A stretch of DNA of 64,000 nucleotides from Stentor roeselii (lineage: Eukaryota; Ciliophora; Heterotrichea; Heterotrichida; Stentoridae): positions 1 through 64,000 of the forward strand of contig RSEH01000057.1 of assembly GCA_006503475.1 (NCBI GenBank), in the 5' to 3' direction. This document shows positions 48,401-58,730 of the stretch, in pieces. Position numbers and translations under genes: made by a program. A model generated the notes under the pieces. That model was not told where the DNA came from. It was given only the letters and a program-made list of their open reading frames with translations, and did no database searches. How positions within the stretch are numbered: position 1 is the stretch's first letter; every line of letters begins with the position of its first letter.

Positions 48401-49308
48401 TAGATTAGAGATTAGAAAATTTTTAGGGATTTTGGGGTGGATTTGGTTGGAGTTTAGGAGTTGATGAATGTTTTGGGTTTGGTGAAGATGGTTTTTTTTT
48501 TAGAGATTTGGGAATTTGATTTCAGAGAGGAAAAAAACATTGGGATAAAGTATATGCGCAGAAATTAATTTTGTGAATTGAGAAATATCTAGAGGCTTAA
48601 ACATGCAATCCAATTGTTGTAAACAGAATAATACTTCATATTAAATAAGAACCTTTAGTTGAAATAATGAAAAAGGTTTAATAATTAAAAAGATTAGTGT
48701 CTGGAATCACAACAGTTTAACATTCAAGCTTCATACTGACAAGATTAATTAGGAATTTAATATTTGTAATTAAGAAATACTTTCACTATTTATATATTTA
48801 GGAACTGTGCTGATATTATGTTTAAGAACCTAAGACGATTATTTCTTTAAAAATTTATAAGGAAAATAGTAAAATTTCATATAAGAGTTATTGAAGAGTG
48901 TTTATGATATTGACGACTCTGAAGATATTGAATAATTCATTTTATATAATTGTTAGACTGTCCGAAGGTGTTTTTCATTTTTTTCTCAAAATTTCATGAA
49001 TGGTATGTTTTTAAAGTCTTCTCTCTAAATCAGTGGTTAGATAATTTAATTTGACTAAAGTTAAAAATTTTATAAAAAATATGGATTCTGGAATTTCATA
49101 AAGGTTTTATTAGATAAACTGTTAAAGCAGCAATATAGATATTCAGCACAAATTATTTTATATTCAAGTTCTGTAAAGATTAAATATTTGATATCTTTAA
49201 GGAATGTTGTACTTTTAAATAAACCAATATGAATTATGATTCTTTCAAGTAATTATTATAGATGAATAATATTGAGGCTCACATAAAACTTTAAAAATTA
49301 TAACCTAT
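48401..49308. other. AT-rich spacer between convergent genes
   Basis: About 900 bp. The first 100 bp, 3' of RSPH4A/6A, are G+T-rich; the rest is AT-rich without a supported gene. The B-box gene ends at 49309 on the other strand. Confidence 0.5.
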
Positions 49309-51165
49309 CTAAATTATTTGAGGATTTAGCTTCTGGAGCCATTCAACACTTTCTTTTCTTGAATTATGTAATATAGCTATAATCTCCTTATTTAACAGAT
49401 CATAAATATGCACTTATAATAATTACAATCTTTTTATATTTACATTCTTGTAAAATTTACTCGCTGACTAAAATATTACATTCTGCATAAATTCAACCTC
49501 AATCAAGAATACCAACTTGGTTAAATTTACAGTCTATCTCGTTATAACATTCTTTTTAGTTTTACCTTGAATAGATTATACTTTCTTATAAATTTTACCA
49601 ATTTCCTGTTTTTCGACTTTCTTTCCATTATGAATATAATATTGCAATAATAAGTTTGCTTCTTTTTATATTAACCTACTTCTTGAGTTTTACATTCTAA
49701 TCTTTTTTACGGAGTCTACGTTCAACTTTTAATTTTACTTGCTTCCTATTTGATACGATCTTTCTGTTTCATACAAACTTTTATGATTTACAAACTTTGA
49801 TTAATCTTACAAGCTTAATCATTTATACATCCAACTCTGTTATCTTTACCCTCTAATCTTATGTACAATTAGCTTATTATTTATACCAATAACTATATAA
49901 AGAGAACCAATATTTTCATTCCAAGAAGTCTCTTTATTTTTACACTAATTGAATTATACATCTGCTCAATGACTTAATAGAATTTACATACATCTTATAA
50001 TTTTTACTTGCTTTTTATTTATACATTTCTTTTCTTTATTTTTATTACTTTTTTCTTATTATTTGTACTGACTTCTTAAAAATACTGACTATTTGTAGAA
50101 AACTTGCTCAGTAAATAATACAATCTAATAAAATCAACATGCTCTTTGGTATATACGGGCTTATTATTGATACAAGCTTTTTATTAAAACATTCTTATTA
50201 TTTTTTGCCAGCTGAATACTTTGTACAAACTTTTTATTTATACTCACTACTTTTATCGAACAAGCTTTTTATAAAAACATGGAATTAAATTTATTCTGAT
50301 ATTCGCTCCTTGTTTGTCTCAAAATTATTACGTTCTAATTATGATTACTGCCTCATTTTTATATACTAGCTCAATTTTTCATACAAGCTTTGTTTTTTTT
50401 ACTTGCTAATAATTTTAACTGTCTTATTATTTCTTGCAGTCTTAAAATTTTGAACCATCTTTATAAATTTTGCAGTCTACTAATTAATACAATCTCTTAT
50501 CTTCTACATTCTTAGTAATTTTCACTCGCTTATTATATTTACAGTCTTCGTCAGCTTCTCTTTTTTACCTTCCTTAATATTGCAATCTTATTAATTTTAC
50601 AAATAAACATATATCTCTGATCATAACTAAAGGTGAAAAATTTTGGTTTTATCAATTCGTATTTCCATTCATCATCTATAGAAAGAGCCTTTTCAATATC
50701 TAAGGAAATCCCTACAGGATCAAAGGTTTTTCCTGATTCTTTTTATATAATACCTTGCACAACTTTATAATCTTTCGAAAATAAATACTTAGCTGATTCA
50801 ATTATTCTTGAAATTTCAAAATGGTTTATATAGATTTCTTTAAATTCAAAAATAGATAAAATATTCTTGTTGAGAACATTTAGCATTTTTAGAGCAGAAT
50901 TTGAAACTGATTTTATTTTCATTATCATTTTTTCAGTTTCTGTTAATATTTCAAGTTTTTGTGATTTGAATTTCATTTTGATAGCTTCTTGATAAATATA
51001 TTTGATCTCTTGAAGAGTCAGCTTTTTGACCTCATGCCCTTCAGTTGCATAGTGATTTCCACCATGAGCTTGGCAAAAGTACTTTTTATCAGGGCACTCA
51101 ACACAAATCGATTTAACTTCTTTTATTGTGCAATCTGGAACCGAGCACGACATAATTATATCCAT
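49309..51165 (-). CDS. B-box-like protein gene split by about 53 minimal introns into mostly 3-nt exons
   Basis: Exon 1 (50754-51165) encodes 137 codons plus one base, with C/H ligands of a B-box-like finger (Cys7, 12, 21, 24, 31, His34, 38, 44) and a helical segment. A 15-nt intron (50739-50753, GTATTATATAAAAAG) removes an in-frame TAA. Exon 2 (50601-50738) adds 46 codons. From 50600 down to 49413 the sequence alternates 13-16 nt GT...AG or GC...AG blocks with short exons, forty of exactly three bases. Joined exons stay open in phase 1, for example YCNIKEADEDSKYYYDYTTS, and reach a last exon (49309-49412) reading HIYDLLNKEIIAIL and ending in TAG. The product is about 345 residues, B-box-like then mainly helical. 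The exact reading at 49850-49972 is uncertain. A decayed gene is the alternative. Confidence 0.75.
49413..50600 (-). repeat. array of about 52 tiny intron-like blocks with a 17-18 bp period
   Basis: On the minus strand the unit is three variable bases then a block close to GTATAAATAATAAG. Block lengths: about 25 of 14 nt, about 22 of 15, a few of 13 or 16, and two of 30 that look like adjacent doublets (49552-49581, 49483-49512). Three blocks start GC instead of GT (50459-50473, 50423-50437, 50194-50208). Between conserved ends the blocks vary freely, and the intervening triplets are almost all different (CGA, AAT, ATT, ACT, ATG and so on). Longer exons interrupt at 50279-50317, 49711-49725 and 49599-49661, and the wider zone 49850-49972 also contains more coding sequence. 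Long blocks of identical sequence, as expected from recent satellite amplification, are absent. Confidence 0.85.
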
Positions 51166-51184
51166 TATTATATAATTTTAAATT

Positions 51185-51227
51185 TAACCCAAAACCCAAA
51201 AAATTTACTTAACCCAAAACCCAAAAA
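51185..51227. repeat. two copies of TTAACCCAAAACCCAAAAA, 25 bp apart
   Basis: The 18-bp string TAACCCAAAACCCAAAAA occurs at 51185-51202 and 51210-51227, just upstream of the B-box gene start. On the gene's strand it reads as G+T runs, opposite to the usual C+A bias of 5' flanks here. It is faintly telomere-like but too short to be one. Confidence 0.7.
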
Positions 51228-54200
51228 TAGACAATGAACTTGAACACCTATCATATTTAATTACTTATCTGGTAATATTTTTGAATTTTTTAAGTGTATA
51301 TGTTTAAATAATTTCATATTCTTTGAATTGAGAATAGCTTGAATAGTTTTTAACAATTTTAAGTTTTTTTTTGAGAAAGTTTAACAAATTTCTGAATCAC
51401 AAAATATGAATACTGGAATCTAAAGGTAAAGACTAATAAGAATAATAAAACTTTTGATGATCTAATTAGCCATATTCATATCAAATTAAAGAATCCTCAT
51501 TAAAAAGGCTTGCCACAATTATTAGTCTTAGATAAAGCAGAGTAAAATATTCAAGAGCTTTTCGGTCTTTACTTGATTCAACTTTATCTAATTTGAGTAG
51601 GTTAATCTAATATTATTCTTGAGGATTAAGAATAGTTTGTATATAAAATTAAGTTGAAATAAAATCTAAAGTATTTAATTCATTTAGAAATGCGATCGAT
51701 AATTATTAATATTCCTTAGAAACTAGAAGAATCTTTGAGAAATTAAAATCTTATCCGAACATAATGTTATAAATATTATATTTACTCAAAGCTGTTCAAA
51801 TATTCTTATTTTCGAATTTATTGTAGTAAAATTGGTCCTAAATTGGCCATTGATTTATATATTTTTATACTCCTTGTATTGAGTTAGGTAGTTTTTACTA
51901 GATAATCTGACTTGAAATTATATTAAACGGATGAATTTTTAGGTTTTAATAGATCATTACAAAACATGAAACTAATAGGATAGTGCTGCAAGGCAATTTT
52001 TTTGTTTCAAAAATAGTTCCTTTACTAACTGAAATACTTTTCTGCAATTTTTATCTTGACATCTGAAATTTCTTAAATTCTGCTCTAATATAATTTTTTG
52101 CAACATTTAGAATAGTTTCATTTTGCGAACACACCTAAACAGATATCGTCGATGCATACGCTTACTTAAAAAAGATTTCTTGAAAATCTACAAACTTGAT
52201 AAAAACCATTAAGCCTAATAGCTTATCCATTTTATATTACATCAAGTCAAGTTACATAGTAAAAACTTCCTAAATCGATACCAGGGAATAAAAATACATA
52301 AATCAGCCACTTTGATGTCTAAAACTTTGAATCAAGAAACCCATCATAATGTAAAATCATTATTTTATTTACAATTGATACATAAATTGGATAATTATAA
52401 AAATCCTAACACGGTTCTACTATTTTAAATCTTCAATATCAGAGGAATTATTTGATTGAAGTAAATTCTAAATCTATCCCATAAATGAAACTTCTAATTG
52501 ATTCAATAGAAATCAACATTAAAGTGCAAGTACTTCTTTCTTATTCAGGACATTATATATCTTAAATTAAAACTTGAGTTTTTGACAATCATGATCTTAA
52601 ATTACTCATAATGACCAGATATTTGAAGGTATCTCTTGAAGAAACGAAGCTTAGAGCTATAATTGTTTGAAAAGAGATTTGATAAGCTCAGCTTAAAAAA
52701 AATATTTAAAAAGACAGAGTTATATGATACTTTGAATTTTTGTAGTGATAAAAACTTCATCATCTTGGTTGAGAAGATTGTCAATAATATATATGGATTA
52801 AAAGTATCATTAAAATCCTTTCTTTTATAATACTTTCTCAGAAATTGGTTTATTTGAGTTTGTGAGAAAGAATGATAAGGCTGCTAATATATTAAATTTA
52901 AGGATTTATAGAAGATTTACAAGGATAGATTTAGAATGCATCAATAATAATTATAGATTTTTGTTATGTTGATAAGTATTATCAGAAAAGAAAGATTTTA
53001 TTGAAAGATAGATGATTTGTGTACTGGTTTGGATAATATTTTTTAATATACTTAAAAACTGATTTACATAATGAATAAATTAAATAATTATTTTACAGGA
53101 TTAAGTATATTCAAAGAATGTATCTTATTTTTATCCAATATAAATATATTAATTCAATTTCTAGACTTTCAAGAATATTGATTAATATAATTCAATTTTA
53201 TCTGATATGAAAAACATTATAAATTTTAATTGTAACTGTTAAACAATCATACTAAGAGTCAATTTTTATGAGTTTAGCTTATATTTTCTGTTTTTACTAT
53301 AGGTAATTTTTATTGATGTGTATAAACATTGGTTTTTATGTTTTTTAATGATTTAATATATTATACTGATATTTACGTAAGAATAACTATTTTCGTTAGC
53401 GAATTAAGTAAGAAAGATTATTCTATCAGATACATTTTAGTGAAATCTTTAAAACTTAGTAATATATTCATATATATAATGAACATTTAAACAAATTCTG
53501 TTTGGTGAAATTTTTAATACATAATAATTTTCAAAATTTGAGTCTATCATAAACTTATTCCAATAATACTCGACTTAACTAAATTTTATTTATTCTATAT
53601 TTTTTTATCGATTATCTATTGTGTGAGTTTCCTTGATTTGAATCTCATCGAGAAGTTATTAATAATAGAAGCTTATATGGAATATTATCATTTGTATAAA
53701 TTAATCACCAATCAAAAATTGCAATAATCTGTAATCCTAATGGTATTATTACAATCAAATATATAAATACCCAGAAAAAATTTTCACGCAACAAAAATTG
53801 ATGAATTGTTGTACAACCAACTTTGCCTATTCTCTCAGTTCTCTAATGAAATGCTTTTTTTTGATAAATAATTAATTTTTTTTCAAATTGAGCTTGATAA
53901 TCTCAACTTATTTTTATCAAATTTAGATTCATTCTTGAGATAAAAAATATCTGTCTGATCAAATGATAAAATAGGACCTGTTTATGCTCAAGGAATCAAA
54001 AAATCAATTGAATATTCTTCATAATCCTCTAATTGGCCTTTCTGACAAAAAAATTATGATAAAATATTTGATTAAGCAATCAAATCTTAAAGATTTTCAA
54101 ATTGAATCTAGAAATATTATTATTTAAAGATATATATTTAAGCAAAGTACATGTTATCACTTTAATGAGAAAACAATTTCAAGAATGAAAATAAATCTAT

Positions 54201-54624
54201 AAGTAGTAGAAACTCATTTGATAAATTTTTAAAATATAAATTGAATGATTGCGTGTCATTCCCATTAAGCAGAATAACGCTATTGGTCAAAAAATATAAA
54301 ATTTTAACATTAGTGATGATTAATAAAGTTTATTAATTTGTGGTTACTTAAAGTTTGGTCATTCTTTCACAAAATAGAGATTGAATGATTTAAACAACTC
54401 CCTACTAAACATGAATTTTTATTGATAAGAAGGAATTCTTTTAAGTCTATTAGATAATGTATGAAGTTATAGATCTAAGTACTAGATTTCAAGAATTTTT
54501 TTAAGTTTACCAATATTTATAAATGTCAAAGAAGAAAAGTTTAATTCAAATCATACTTTTATCTTGTAAAATCTTCATGCAAATCCAGTTCAATCTCACA
54601 TAACTATAAAAAATATCTTAACTA
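51228..54624. other. large AT-rich gene-poor region
   Basis: About 3.4 kb. No open frame of convincing composition and no RNA gene, transposon or repeat family I recognise. A few spots (around 53970-54040 and 54245-54290) are less AT-rich and could be remnants of genes or unrecognised short exons, but I cannot support a structure. Single GT...AG blocks of 14-15 nt occur by chance in such DNA; here they are scattered, not periodic. Confidence 0.5.
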
Positions 54625-55407
54625 CTAATCCTTAACATCCTGAACTATAATGTCATTTTTACCTAACCCAGCAGGTAAAGTAGGACTCTGGCAGTCAGTG
54701 ATTCCACTTTCCAGTCTTTCTCTAGCTCTAAAGACAGGTTCATCATTATAATGAATCTCCGCCGCCGAGGTATTAACAACAAGTTCCCTTTCCTCCTTCC
54801 TATCAATCCCCTCTTTTTTCTCATCAACAACAACAAAAGTCAATTCATTTTCCCTAACACTTAAAATCTTCCAAGTCTTGATTTCAATCTGAAAGCAACC
54901 AAACTTAACAGCCTTGACAAGCAAAACAATAAGAGCGGCGTCAATAGAAAAGCAAGCAATCAAGACAAAGGATAAATAAATCTTCGCAGAAACACTGACA
55001 TCAGGGTCATTAGCTGAAGTACACAAATATAAGAAAAGTAGTCCAATTATAGTACTTAAAACAGCGATGATTACTGGGAACATCAGGATTTTGAAGATCT
55101 CTTGTTTTAGGTCTTTGCAGTTCAGAACTAACTTGACATTTATTTCCATTCTTAAGGGACTCTTGCATACGTCGCAAAGGAAGGAGTTTGGGTCTCGCGA
55201 ACGAGACGTGATCCACTTTTTCAAGCACTCTTCGTGGATGAACTTCATTGATCCGCTGCATTCGCAAGGTGATATTGTTGGATTGTCGGGTGTTTCACTT
55301 TCGAAACATATACGGCAGGTTTTTTCCTCTGTGGATGATTCTGCGTTTCCTTCAGGACAAGAAGATATGAGTTTTGGAGATATCTCATTAGTCATCTTTT
55401 GAATCAT
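54625..55407 (-). CDS. MARCH-type RING-CH E3 ubiquitin ligase
   Basis: 260 residues. RING-CH (C4HC3) domain at about 31-80: CRICFESETPDNPTISPCEC, then SGSMKFIHEECLKKW and CDVCKSPL, giving the eight zinc ligands. Two membrane helices follow (FPVIIAVLSTIIGLLFLYL and YLSFVLIACFSIDAALIVLL), then a cytoplasmic tail. This is the usual layout of membrane-associated RING-CH ligases, which ubiquitinate membrane proteins for trafficking or degradation. Start at the first ATG or at the in-frame ATG four codons later. Ends in TAG. It is isolated in AT-rich DNA. Confidence 0.92.
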   Translation of the reverse strand: MIQKMTNEISPKLISSCPEGNAESSTEEKTCRICFESETPDNPTISPCECSGSMKFIHEECLKKWITSRSRDPNSFLCDVCKSPLRMEINVKLVLNCKDLKQEIFKILMFPVIIAVLSTIIGLLFLYLCTSANDPDVSVSAKIYLSFVLIACFSIDAALIVLLVKAVKFGCFQIEIKTWKILSVRENELTFVVVDEKKEGIDRKEERELVVNTSAAEIHYNDEPVFRARERLESGITDCQSPTLPAGLGKNDIIVQDVKD

Positions 55408-57115
55408 GGGTTTATAGCCATGATATTAGGAGTGGTGCAATTTATTCGAGTGATTTGATATATTTACATTTTGCAATTTTGTTGTTTTTATGAGAAGAGT
55501 TTGCTAGTATAATTGAATCTAGCCTAATGATAGTCCTAAAATTGTTCTTCCTTATCAATGTGCTAAAGGCAGCTGGGTATAAGACTTTCTCTAGATAAAG
55601 GGGTTAAGGGTTTTTTGTGAGTTATGAGTATTTGGAAAGATTTCTCTGATTAAATTTAGTTTAAGACCTTTATATTCTTGAATCTAAGCCTTGGCCTGAA
55701 TCCAAGAAGGAATATTGGGACTGGAGAAACTAAATTGAATTTTTAGGTCTATTGATTAGTTAGGTTCATAGGGAAAGTTTTCAATCTGATTGACTAGAAG
55801 GTTCCTTTAATCGAAATTATGTTCTAGAATAGAGAATAAACTAGAGTAAAATTAAACATACTAAATTTACTATTCTTGCAATTAAACGACTTTATATCTC
55901 ATCGGAGCATTTAATTAAGTAAAAGATTGATCTAGGAGTTAGATCAGAGCACAGTAAATTCCATAAAATATTGAAAAGAACATAGAATTTAAGATTTGTA
56001 TATGGATTATTAGTTAACTCTTGAACTATAAGATTATCTTATATTTTATAACCACTAAGACTAGCTTATCATCTTTTGAAGGTATAAAGACTCGCTTGAT
56101 AAAGAGCATAATATAGAAGAAATGAATTCCATTATATTTTCTTTGAAATAATTAAGATTTCTGAAGATATCAGATATAAAAGAATATTCAAGATGAATTT
56201 TGTATTAGTAAATCTAGTTCTTACTTCGTTACTTATAGTCTGTGAGTATTTTTATATCAAAAGTTTATACTTTGAATGATATTGATTGCATGAAAACTAC
56301 TTAAGCCATTTCTTCCACGTAAAAATAATTTATCTGTAAACAAATTAAGCCTTAGAAATAGAAACGATTATCATCAAAAGTATTATGCTCGAGTAAAAGA
56401 CTTGCTCAATAGAATGTCTGATTTAAAAAAAGAGAATTATCTGAAATGAAATCACTTCTTTTATCTTTGAGCCTTAGCAAGGTAGTATTTCGAAAACTAT
56501 TAAAAACTTGCATCCGAAAATTAATTTTAATCCAGTTTTTCTACTATTGAAATCTTTATTGTTAAATACGAAATTTCTGTTCAAATTAAAACTTGATTTT
56601 TTTGGAATTACTTAAGAGTTCATCATAATTATTAACAATCACATAAACTAATCCAATTGTTCTTGGTGAATTTAAGTATCTTTGATTTATTTGATTCGAT
56701 TGGCCATCTCAAAATAATCAGGTACAGTTCTTTTATCAATATAAAATCGATTCTATCGAATCTGACCATCTTCTGAAGATACTCATTTTTAGAATATTTA
56801 GAGTTTTTAATCATAAGATTTCAATTTTGATAATTTATTCAATCCGATGAAAATTCTTAAAAGTTTAGTAAATCTTACCTCAAATATAAACGTCGAGATA
56901 TCCCTGTAAAAATATTCATAATATAAAATCTTAAAATTTTCCAATAAAATTCCTAAAGTTCCCAATTCCACACTAATAAAATAATTTCTTCTTCTTGAAA
57001 TCATCAAAATCCTCCAAACTTAAAAAACTAACTCAAAGACATTCAATACTTCTCCAAATCCAAAATAATCAAAAGCCATGACAATCAAAAATGAATCAAA
57101 CCATTCTCATTAACT
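55408..57115. other. AT-rich gene-poor region
   Basis: About 1.7 kb. Two short overlapping minus-strand frames at 56632-57007 (60-66 codons, for example LYLIILRWPIESNKSKIL) are somewhat protein-like. They sit in different frames and I found no short intron that joins them, so I treat them as possible gene remnants. Nothing else supported. Confidence 0.45.
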
Positions 57116-57511
57116 TTAGTTAATTCTTTCAAATAACTTGACAGGCTCCCGCCGATCAGGTCGTGCTCTCTGAGTTTTTAAATTCAAAAATTGCATTGAA
57201 TGACTTTTAGTCTCTTCTAAATTCAAGATACTTTTTTTCTTTGTAGGCGTGAGAAGTTCATTTAAGGTCAAAATGACTGAATCATCTTCTTCATAGTCAA
57301 CTTTTTGAATATCTAACTTTTCTCTTTTACCCCCGCTGCTGGGAAGAGCAGATCTCGACTGTTCCTCCTGAAAAGAATTTTTATTTGAAGGATTTGATGA
57401 AAAAGCATTTTTTCCAATTGAAGCTTTTTTGAGTTTCGATGACGAAATCGTCACTTTTCGGATTCTGATTATTTCACGTGATGACTTCGAAGAGGTCAGT
57501 GGTTTGCTCAT
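57116..57511 (-). CDS. small hypothetical protein
   Basis: 131 residues, Ser/Lys-rich, no signal peptide or membrane segment. It begins MSKPLTSSKSSREIIRIRKV and has an acidic patch YEEDDSVILTLNELL near the middle. No domain recognised. It is just downstream of the 7TM gene on the same strand (41 bp). Base composition is clearly higher in GC than the region to its left. Probably disordered. Confidence 0.6.
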   Translation of the reverse strand: MSKPLTSSKSSREIIRIRKVTISSSKLKKASIGKNAFSSNPSNKNSFQEEQSRSALPSSGGKREKLDIQKVDYEEDDSVILTLNELLTPTKKKSILNLEETKSHSMQFLNLKTQRARPDRREPVKLFERIN

Positions 57512-57552
57512 ATTTATTGAAATTTATTAGTTTTAAGATTAAATATTCGACT

Positions 57553-58380
57553 TTAAAGCTCACTAAGAGGAATTTCTTTTCCTATTTCAAAGAAAAAACC
57601 TCGCTTGAACTCCTTTGTCAGTCCCAGGACGAGAAAGTTAAAAAAACCTATCAAATCTGAAATTCCGAGAAGAATTGAATGAATCCATAAGTTAAAATTT
57701 GAATTTATCTGCATGCATCGCAAGATGAACATTGAAAGATAGGAAAAAAATATGATAAAAGGGAATATTTTTAGTCTTGATAATAAAGGGTCCTTGATTT
57801 GATGCTGAAGATTTTTGAATTTTCGAGAAATCTTGAAAATCAGAAACATGTTGAAAAAAAATGTGAGAAAGACAAGAAGATAAGTAAATAAAAAGTAAAA
57901 TAAGAAAAACTCTAAATAATTGTCTTTTACTGAATAATCACAGAAATAGTTAATTTTTGGAGATTTTTCTAAGTACATTCCTAAGACATTTGAAAGAATT
58001 GATGCGGATATGCTGCATAAGGTTGTGATGATGAAAGCTTTTGATATTTTAATGCAGTCTGAAGAATAATTTAAATATAATCTTTTGTAGGAGTAGACTG
58101 AAAGGACATTGACCCAAATGATTTCTCCTGTTGTGAAAGTGTTTTCTAAGAATGAAAATGCAAAGCAAACTGAATTTTTTTTAATGAAATAAGCTATTGG
58201 GATTGATGAAAATAAACAATTTCCTAAATCAAAGAATAGCAAAATAGCAACGAAGTTTAAGGAGATGTTGCATCTGAGATTCTTGAGGCTGAAGAAACAC
58301 ACAATGAAGAATAAACATGAAATAATACTGATTGTTCCTGCAGTGATTTCAACTATTAAGATTGGTATTTCATCTTTCAT
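57553..58380 (-). CDS. seven-transmembrane receptor-like protein
   Basis: I take the inner ATG at 58378-58380 (MKDEIPILIVE), giving 275 residues; the open frame extends 17 codons upstream but those come from a local AT-rich repeat. Seven hydrophobic segments are visible, starting IVEITAGTISIISCLFFIVC and ending LLGISDLIGFFNFLVLGL. A cysteine occurs after the third segment region and another in the long loop (YFCDYSVKD), as in GPCRs joined by an extracellular disulfide. The pattern is reminiscent of cAMP-receptor-like or secretin-like receptors of protists, but no DRY or NPxxY motif is present. Receptor function and ligand are inference. Ends in TAA. Confidence 0.65.
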   Translation of the reverse strand: MKDEIPILIVEITAGTISIISCLFFIVCFFSLKNLRCNISLNFVAILLFFDLGNCLFSSIPIAYFIKKNSVCFAFSFLENTFTTGEIIWVNVLSVYSYKRLYLNYSSDCIKISKAFIITTLCSISASILSNVLGMYLEKSPKINYFCDYSVKDNYLEFFLFYFLFTYLLVFLTFFFNMFLIFKISRKFKNLQHQIKDPLLSRLKIFPFIIFFSYLSMFILRCMQINSNFNLWIHSILLGISDLIGFFNFLVLGLTKEFKRGFFFEIGKEIPLSEL

Positions 58381-58399
58381 ATTTATTAGGTGCATATAT

Positions 58400-58485
58400 C
58401 GAAGATGATATATATATTGAAGATAATACAATATTGAAGATTATACATATATGAAGATTATACATATATTGAATAATACATCTAT
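58400..58485. repeat. short AT-rich direct repeats upstream of the 7TM gene
   Basis: Several copies of a GAAGATWATACATATAT-like unit of about 20-25 bp (TTGAAGATAATACAATATTG, GAAGATTATACATATAT twice). They create the false N-terminal extension MYYLQYIYHLRYMHL of the neighbouring gene. No function evident. Confidence 0.7.
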
Positions 58486-58545
58486 GCCAGAACAAAACAT
58501 AAAAAAAATAATTATATCTTTACTATAATTTTATTGAATCGAAAG

Positions 58546-58703
58546 CTTAAAACATCAAGTCCATTCCAAGATCGAAAACTGAAAAATTCAATATTCAGAT
58601 AATTTTGATGATTTTTTTAAGAAATTCTTAAAACATCAAGTCCATCCCAAGATCGAAAACTGAAAAATTCAATATTCAGATAATTTTGATGATTTTTTTA
58701 AGT
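58546..58703. repeat. 81-bp tandem duplication
   Basis: The unit starting CTTAAAACATCAAGTCCAT at 58546 is repeated at 58627, an exact period of 81 bp. Over about 76 comparable bases I see only one difference (ATTCC versus ATCCC). So the duplication is recent. It lies in the spacer between the 7TM gene and the small gene at 58731. Confidence 0.92.
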
Positions 58704-58730
58704 AGTTATAAACAATCAAACTAATTAGAC

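Noticed and set aside
49390-50610. Plain degenerate minisatellite of 17-18 bp period
   Set aside because: Only GT/GC and AG positions and the 3-nt spacing are kept, and joining the triplets gives a long open frame linked to coding exons on both sides. A plain satellite does not explain this.
49309-51165. B-box gene simply ending at the TAA at 50743
   Set aside because: The frame continues well beyond it in coding-like sequence, and a GT...AG block of 15 nt covers the stop exactly.
56632-57007. Two overlapping small ORFs as one gene
   Set aside because: They need a 13- or 16-nt intron to join and none is present; possible remnants only.
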